The translations under genes and the position numbers were made by a program. A stretch of 36,343 nt of DNA from Gammaproteobacteria bacterium (GTDB lineage Bacteria; Pseudomonadota; Gammaproteobacteria; Pseudomonadales; Pseudomonadaceae): NCBI GenBank assembly GCA_018827205.1, contig JAHJXZ010000270.1, positions 1 through 36,343 of the forward strand. Reading direction: 5' to 3'. The notes under the pieces were generated by a model. The model saw only the letters and a program-made list of their open reading frames with translations. It was not told the origin of the DNA and ran no database searches. Shown piece after piece: positions 33,474 through 36,343 of the stretch. Every line of letters begins with the position of its first letter. Position 1 is the stretch's first letter.

Positions 33474-35050
33474 GCGACCTGTTACCCCGCCGCCTGGCCC
33501 AGCTTGGCGAGCGCGCCAACCTCTCCCTGCTTTCCCAATGCCTGCACGGTATCGAGCGCGAATGCCTGCGCGTCGATGGCGACGGCCAACTAGCGCTGAC
33601 GCCGCACCCGGCCGCCCTCGGCTCGGCGCTGACTCACGCGCAGATCACCACCGACTATTCCGAATCGCTGCTGGAATTTATCACTCCGGCCGAGGCTGAC
33701 CCGGCAGCGACCCTGGCCGATCTCGAACAGATCCACCGTTTCGCCTACAGCAAGCTGGATGGCGAATACCTGTGGAGCCCGTCGATGCCCTGCGCCCTGC
33801 CGGACGAAGAAACGATCCCGATCGCCCGCTACGGCAGCTCACATATCGGCGAACTCAAGTACGTCTACCGCAAGGGCCTGGCCCTGCGTTATGGCAAAAC
33901 CATGCAGTGCATCGCTGGCATCCATTACAACTTCTCGCTGCCAGAAACGCTGTGGCAACTGCAGCAGCAGGCCGAAGGCGATACGCGCAGCGCGCGGGAC
34001 TATCAGTCGGCACGTTATATAGCCCTGATCCGTAACTTCCGCCGCTACAGCTGGCTGCTGATGTACCTGTTCGGCGCATCGCCAGCGCTGCACAAGGGCT
34101 TTATGCGCGGCCGCCCGCACCAGCTGCAGGAGCTGGACGCAGAAACCCTCTACCTGCCCTATGCCACCAGCCTGCGCATGAGCGACCTGGGCTACCAGAG
34201 CAATGCCCAAGCCGGCCTGACGCCCTGCTACAACGACCTGACCAGCTACACCGACAGCCTGCGCCAGGCCGTCGGCACGCCTTATCCACCCTATGTGGAA
34301 ATCGGCGCGAAAAAGGATGGCGAGTGGCTGCAACTGAACACCAACATCCTGCAGATCGAGAACGAGTACTACTCGAACATCCGCCCGAAACGCGTGACCT
34401 ACAGCGGCGAACGACCGATCCAGGCGCTGATGGCCCGTGGCGTGCAGTACGTGGAAGTGCGCTGCCTGGACATCAACCCCTTCCTGCCATTAGGGATCGA
34501 CCTGACAGAATCGCGTTTCCTCGATGCCTTCCTGTTGTTCTGCGCTCTGCAAGACAGTCCGCTGCTGGAAAGCGGTGAATGCCACGCATGCTCCGATAAC
34601 TTCCTCAGCGTGGTTAAGGAAGGTCGCCGGCCAGGCCTGCAACTGCAGCGCAACGGACAGCCAGTGGTGCTGCAATCCTGGGCCAGTGAGCTGCTTGAGC
34701 AGATCCTGCCGCTGGCCGAACTGCTCGACCAGAATCTGGGCAGCAATGCCCACAAGCAAGCTTTGCAGGCGCAACAAGCCAAGGTCGCCGACCCGAGCCT
34801 GACGCCGTCCGCGCAAGTACTCGCAGAGCTGCAACAGGGTTTGAGCTTTACCGAATTCGCCCTGCGTCAAAGCAAACTGCACGCCGAATACTTCCGCAGC
34901 CAGCCACTGAGCACTGAACAGCAAGCAGCCTTCGAAGCCAGCACCGCTCAATCGCTGCAGCAACAGGCCGAGCTGGAAGCGCATGAAGATGGCGACTTCG
35001 ACAGCTTTGCTGCCGCCTACCAGGCCAGCATTCTGGCCCTGGCGGTCTAA
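33470..35050 (+). CDS. gshA: Glutamate-cysteine ligase
   Basis: A 526-residue cytoplasmic enzyme that makes gamma-glutamylcysteine, the first and rate-limiting step of glutathione synthesis. Family blocks are present: [13 protein letters not shown] (23-35), [13 protein letters not shown] (60-72), [10 protein letters not shown] (96-105), HYNFSLP and YLFGASPA, and the [21 protein letters not shown] segment. Length is that of the gamma-proteobacterial type 1 enzyme. It starts at TTG, 8 nt after AAGGA, and homology covers the very N-terminus, so this start is preferred. Glutathione synthetase (gshB) is not in the window. Confidence 0.96.
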   Translation: MSDLLPRRLAQLGERANLSLLSQCLHGIERECLRVDGDGQLALTPHPAALGSALTHAQITTDYSESLLEFITPAEADPAATLADLEQIHRFAYSKLDGEYLWSPSMPCALPDEETIPIARYGSSHIGELKYVYRKGLALRYGKTMQCIAGIHYNFSLPETLWQLQQQAEGDTRSARDYQSARYIALIRNFRRYSWLLMYLFGASPALHKGFMRGRPHQLQELDAETLYLPYATSLRMSDLGYQSNAQAGLTPCYNDLTSYTDSLRQAVGTPYPPYVEIGAKKDGEWLQLNTNILQIENEYYSNIRPKRVTYSGERPIQALMARGVQYVEVRCLDINPFLPLGIDLTESRFLDAFLLFCALQDSPLLESGECHACSDNFLSVVKEGRRPGLQLQRNGQPVVLQSWASELLEQILPLAELLDQNLGSNAHKQALQAQQAKVADPSLTPSAQVLAELQQGLSFTEFALRQSKLHAEYFRSQPLSTEQQAAFEASTAQSLQQQAELEAHEDGDFDSFAAAYQASILALAV

Positions 35051-35068
35051 GCCCAGTTCGGTGAGTAC

Positions 35069-35089
35069 GCCGGTCTGAATCAGGCCGGC
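35069..35089 (+). terminator. Possible weak terminator after gshA
   Basis: GCCGGTCTG, loop AAT, CAGGCCGGC: a 9-bp stem with one G-T pair, 18 nt after the gshA stop, followed by ATTTCG only. A short T tail makes it uncertain. Confidence 0.4.
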
Positions 35090-35206
35090 ATTTCGCCAAC
35101 TGCATCACATAAACTGCCAGCGGTGGCAAAAGCGGGATCAGCGGCGCAGCCCTGCCTAGGCGATGCGGCTAGCATTGCACGGGTAAATCCACTGCGAGCT
35201 GCCACC

Positions 35207-35416
35207 ATGGCCTGCGCCGACCTCAACACGGAAGATGACCAGCACTGGAGCCTGGAAAGCCTCAATAAGGCTTACCAACAAGGCTACATGGCAGGCATGA
35301 CCGGACAAACCAACACCCCGCGCGGGCTCGCCGCCGATGTGCTGATCGCCGCCTGGGAAGCCGGCTGGGACGACGGCCACGAGCAATTCGAGCTGCACAA
35401 ACGCTACAGCGCCTGA
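35207..35416 (+). CDS. Small RMF-like protein (ribosome modulation factor family)
   Basis: A 69-residue protein whose core, LNKAYQQGYMAGMTGQ (19-34) and IAAWEAGWDDGHEQF (47-61), mirrors the RMF pattern AxxRGYxxGxxG, then WxxGWREA. E. coli RMF (55 residues) dimerises ribosomes into 100S particles in stationary phase. Differences here: the basic N-terminus of RMF is replaced by an acidic one (DLNTEDDQHWSLES) and the mid-region Cys-Pro is missing, so it may bind something other than the ribosome. The frame is open to GTG at 35123; the ATG at 35207 is chosen because the conserved part follows at once, though no strong ribosome binding site is visible. It lies 156 bp after gshA. Confidence 0.65.
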   Translation: MACADLNTEDDQHWSLESLNKAYQQGYMAGMTGQTNTPRGLAADVLIAAWEAGWDDGHEQFELHKRYSA

Positions 35417-35533
35417 TCCCCCGCCCTAGCCAACACCCGCCCTGAAACTCTTCCTCGCCTGCAGCACTTCAGCCTGCGTGGCGGCGTATCAACTTGCCTT
35501 TGATCGGCGTTTGCTTTGCCGCAGCGACTTAAT

Positions 35534-35621
35534 TCGATTTTTATTTGATATAAATCGATTAAATACCGTTCCATGTCTTATGTTTTGCTTTTAAAGCCGA
35601 TTTTTATCGGATATAAATAGG
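35534..35621. promoter_or_regulatory. Twin AT-rich dyads upstream of aguB
   Basis: Dyad 1 (35534-35558) has 11-bp arms with one mismatch around TTG; dyad 2 (35597-35621) has 11-bp arms with two mismatches around CGG. Their inner 20 nt (35536-35555 and 35599-35618) agree at 18 positions. The centres are 63 bp apart, six helical turns. A TATAAA at 35612-35617 lies in dyad 2. It fits two operator copies for a dimeric regulator of aguB. The rest of the 301-bp gap (35417-35533, 35622-35717) holds nothing else I can support. Confidence 0.55.
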
Positions 35622-35717
35622 CCATCCACTGCCATGACTCACCCACGAGGCATGGCACAGTCGCAGGCCTCTGCTAGTGTCAGATGACCGCCCCAACTGC
35701 TCTTGAGGTGCCAAACC

Positions 35718-36343
35718 ATGCCCCGTATCGTTACCGTCGCCGCCACCCAGATGACCTGTTCCTGGGACACCGCCGCGAATCTCGCCAACGCTGAGCGGTT
35801 GGTGCGTCAGGCCGCCGGCAAGGGCGCGCAGATTATCCTGCTGCAAGAGCTGTTCGAGGCCCCGTACTTCTGCCAGAAGCCCAACCCGGACTATCTGCAG
35901 CTGGCCACACCGGCCGAAAGCAACCCGGCGATCCTGCACTTCCAGAAAATCGCCAAGGAACTGCAAGTGGTACTGCCGATCAGCTTCTACGAGCTGGCCG
36001 GGCGGGCGCGCTTCAACAGCATCGCAATCATTGACGCCGACGGCAGTAACCTCGGGATTTATCGGAAAAGTCATATCCCGGACGGCCCGGGCTACCACGA
36101 GAAGTACTACTTCAACCCCGGCGACACCGGCTTCAAGGTATGGAATACGCGCTACGCCAAGATCGGCGTAGGCATCTGCTGGGACCAGTGGTTCCCCGAG
36201 TGCGCGCGCAGCATGGCGCTGCTCGGTGCCGAAATTCTGTTCTACCCGACCGCCATCGGCACCGAGCCGCATGACCCGAGCATCAGCTCGCGCGACCATT
36301 GGCAGCGCGTACAGCAGGGCCACGCCGGCGCTAACCTGATGCC
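35718..36343 (+). CDS. aguB: N-carbamoylputrescine amidase, N-terminal part
   Basis: A nitrilase-family amidase cut by the right edge after 208 codons. The Glu-Lys-Cys triad is visible: QELFEAP (Glu), YRKSHIPDGPGYHEKYYFNPGDTGF (Lys), GVGICWDQWFPE (Cys). The YHEKYYFNPGDTGF block is characteristic of N-carbamoylputrescine amidase, which hydrolyses N-carbamoylputrescine to putrescine, CO2 and ammonia in agmatine degradation. GAGG lies 9 nt before the ATG. In P. aeruginosa aguB is followed by aguA and controlled by the TetR-type AguR; neither lies in the window, but the twin dyads upstream look like regulator sites. Confidence 0.93.
   Translation, partial: MPRIVTVAATQMTCSWDTAANLANAERLVRQAAGKGAQIILLQELFEAPYFCQKPNPDYLQLATPAESNPAILHFQKIAKELQVVLPISFYELAGRARFNSIAIIDADGSNLGIYRKSHIPDGPGYHEKYYFNPGDTGFKVWNTRYAKIGVGICWDQWFPECARSMALLGAEILFYPTAIGTEPHDPSISSRDHWQRVQQGHAGANLM

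Noticed and set aside
31864-33519. 551-codon minus-strand open frame
   Set aside because: It lies wholly opposite tex, a well-conserved gene, and shows no domain; long antisense frames are expected at this GC content.
35123-35206. Upstream GTG for the RMF-like protein
   Set aside because: The 28 added residues look like translated intergenic sequence; the recognisable part follows the ATG at 35207.
1-36343. CRISPR arrays, tRNA or rRNA genes, insertion sequences, prophage genes
   Set aside because: None found: no regularly spaced repeats, no cloverleaf-like or rRNA-like stretches, and no transposase, integrase or phage reading frames.

Overview
The window is about 61% GC, gene-dense and free of rRNA, tRNA, insertion sequences and CRISPR. 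It reads as chromosomal core sequence of a Pseudomonas. The block hslO/pckA - PAP2 - hslR - rimB-rimK - envZ/ompR (the AmgRS pair) - tex - gshA keeps the gene order I recall from Pseudomonas aeruginosa. One difference is a large MASE1/PAS/GGDEF/EAL gene between rimK and envZ. The species cannot be named from sequence alone.

Layout. 1-1124: start of a 3-hydroxyacyl-CoA dehydrogenase (-) divergent from a LysR regulator (+). 1191-4201: a two-gene unit of a secreted cupredoxin and a membrane GGDEF/EAL protein that overlap by 4 nt. 4209-7551: minus-strand genes for a lipoprotein, an overlooked 59-residue protein with a structured leader and terminator, a Baeyer-Villiger-type flavin monooxygenase and a nitroreductase-fold oxidoreductase. 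7700-10860: a SAM methyltransferase, a DUF3313-type lipoprotein, a cupin (-) and a DHH phosphoesterase. 10921-14377: a compact MCE/Mla-type lipid transporter operon (STAS-permease fusion, ATPase, MCE protein, lipoprotein). 14406-16396: a yeast-type cytosine deaminase, then a NIPSNAP/ABM gene pair (-) divergent from an ArsR-type regulator, with a perfect dyad in the shared promoter. 16418-18349: a short RecQ-family helicase (-). 18350-19097: a 748-bp gap that seems to hold a decayed transcription unit. 19098-24686: pckA, hslO, PAP2, hslR, rimB and rimK. 24801-28571: the 1256-residue c-di-GMP protein. 28639-33246: envZ, ompR, tex. 33470-35416: gshA and an RMF-like small protein. 35718-end: aguB, cut by the window edge, preceded by an AT-rich stretch with two matching dyads.

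How the parts connect. Two c-di-GMP enzymes have suggestive neighbours: one is translationally coupled to a periplasmic copper-site protein, the other sits beside rimBK, whose ribosome-modifying activity is tied to c-di-GMP in P. fluorescens. Protein and ribosome homeostasis recurs in hslO, hslR, rimBK, AmgRS, Tex and the RMF-like protein. The most noteworthy non-coding signals are the hairpin touching the ribosome binding site of the 59-residue gene, the dyad in the pckA leader, the ArsR dyad that overlaps its own start codon, and the twin AT-rich dyads before aguB.
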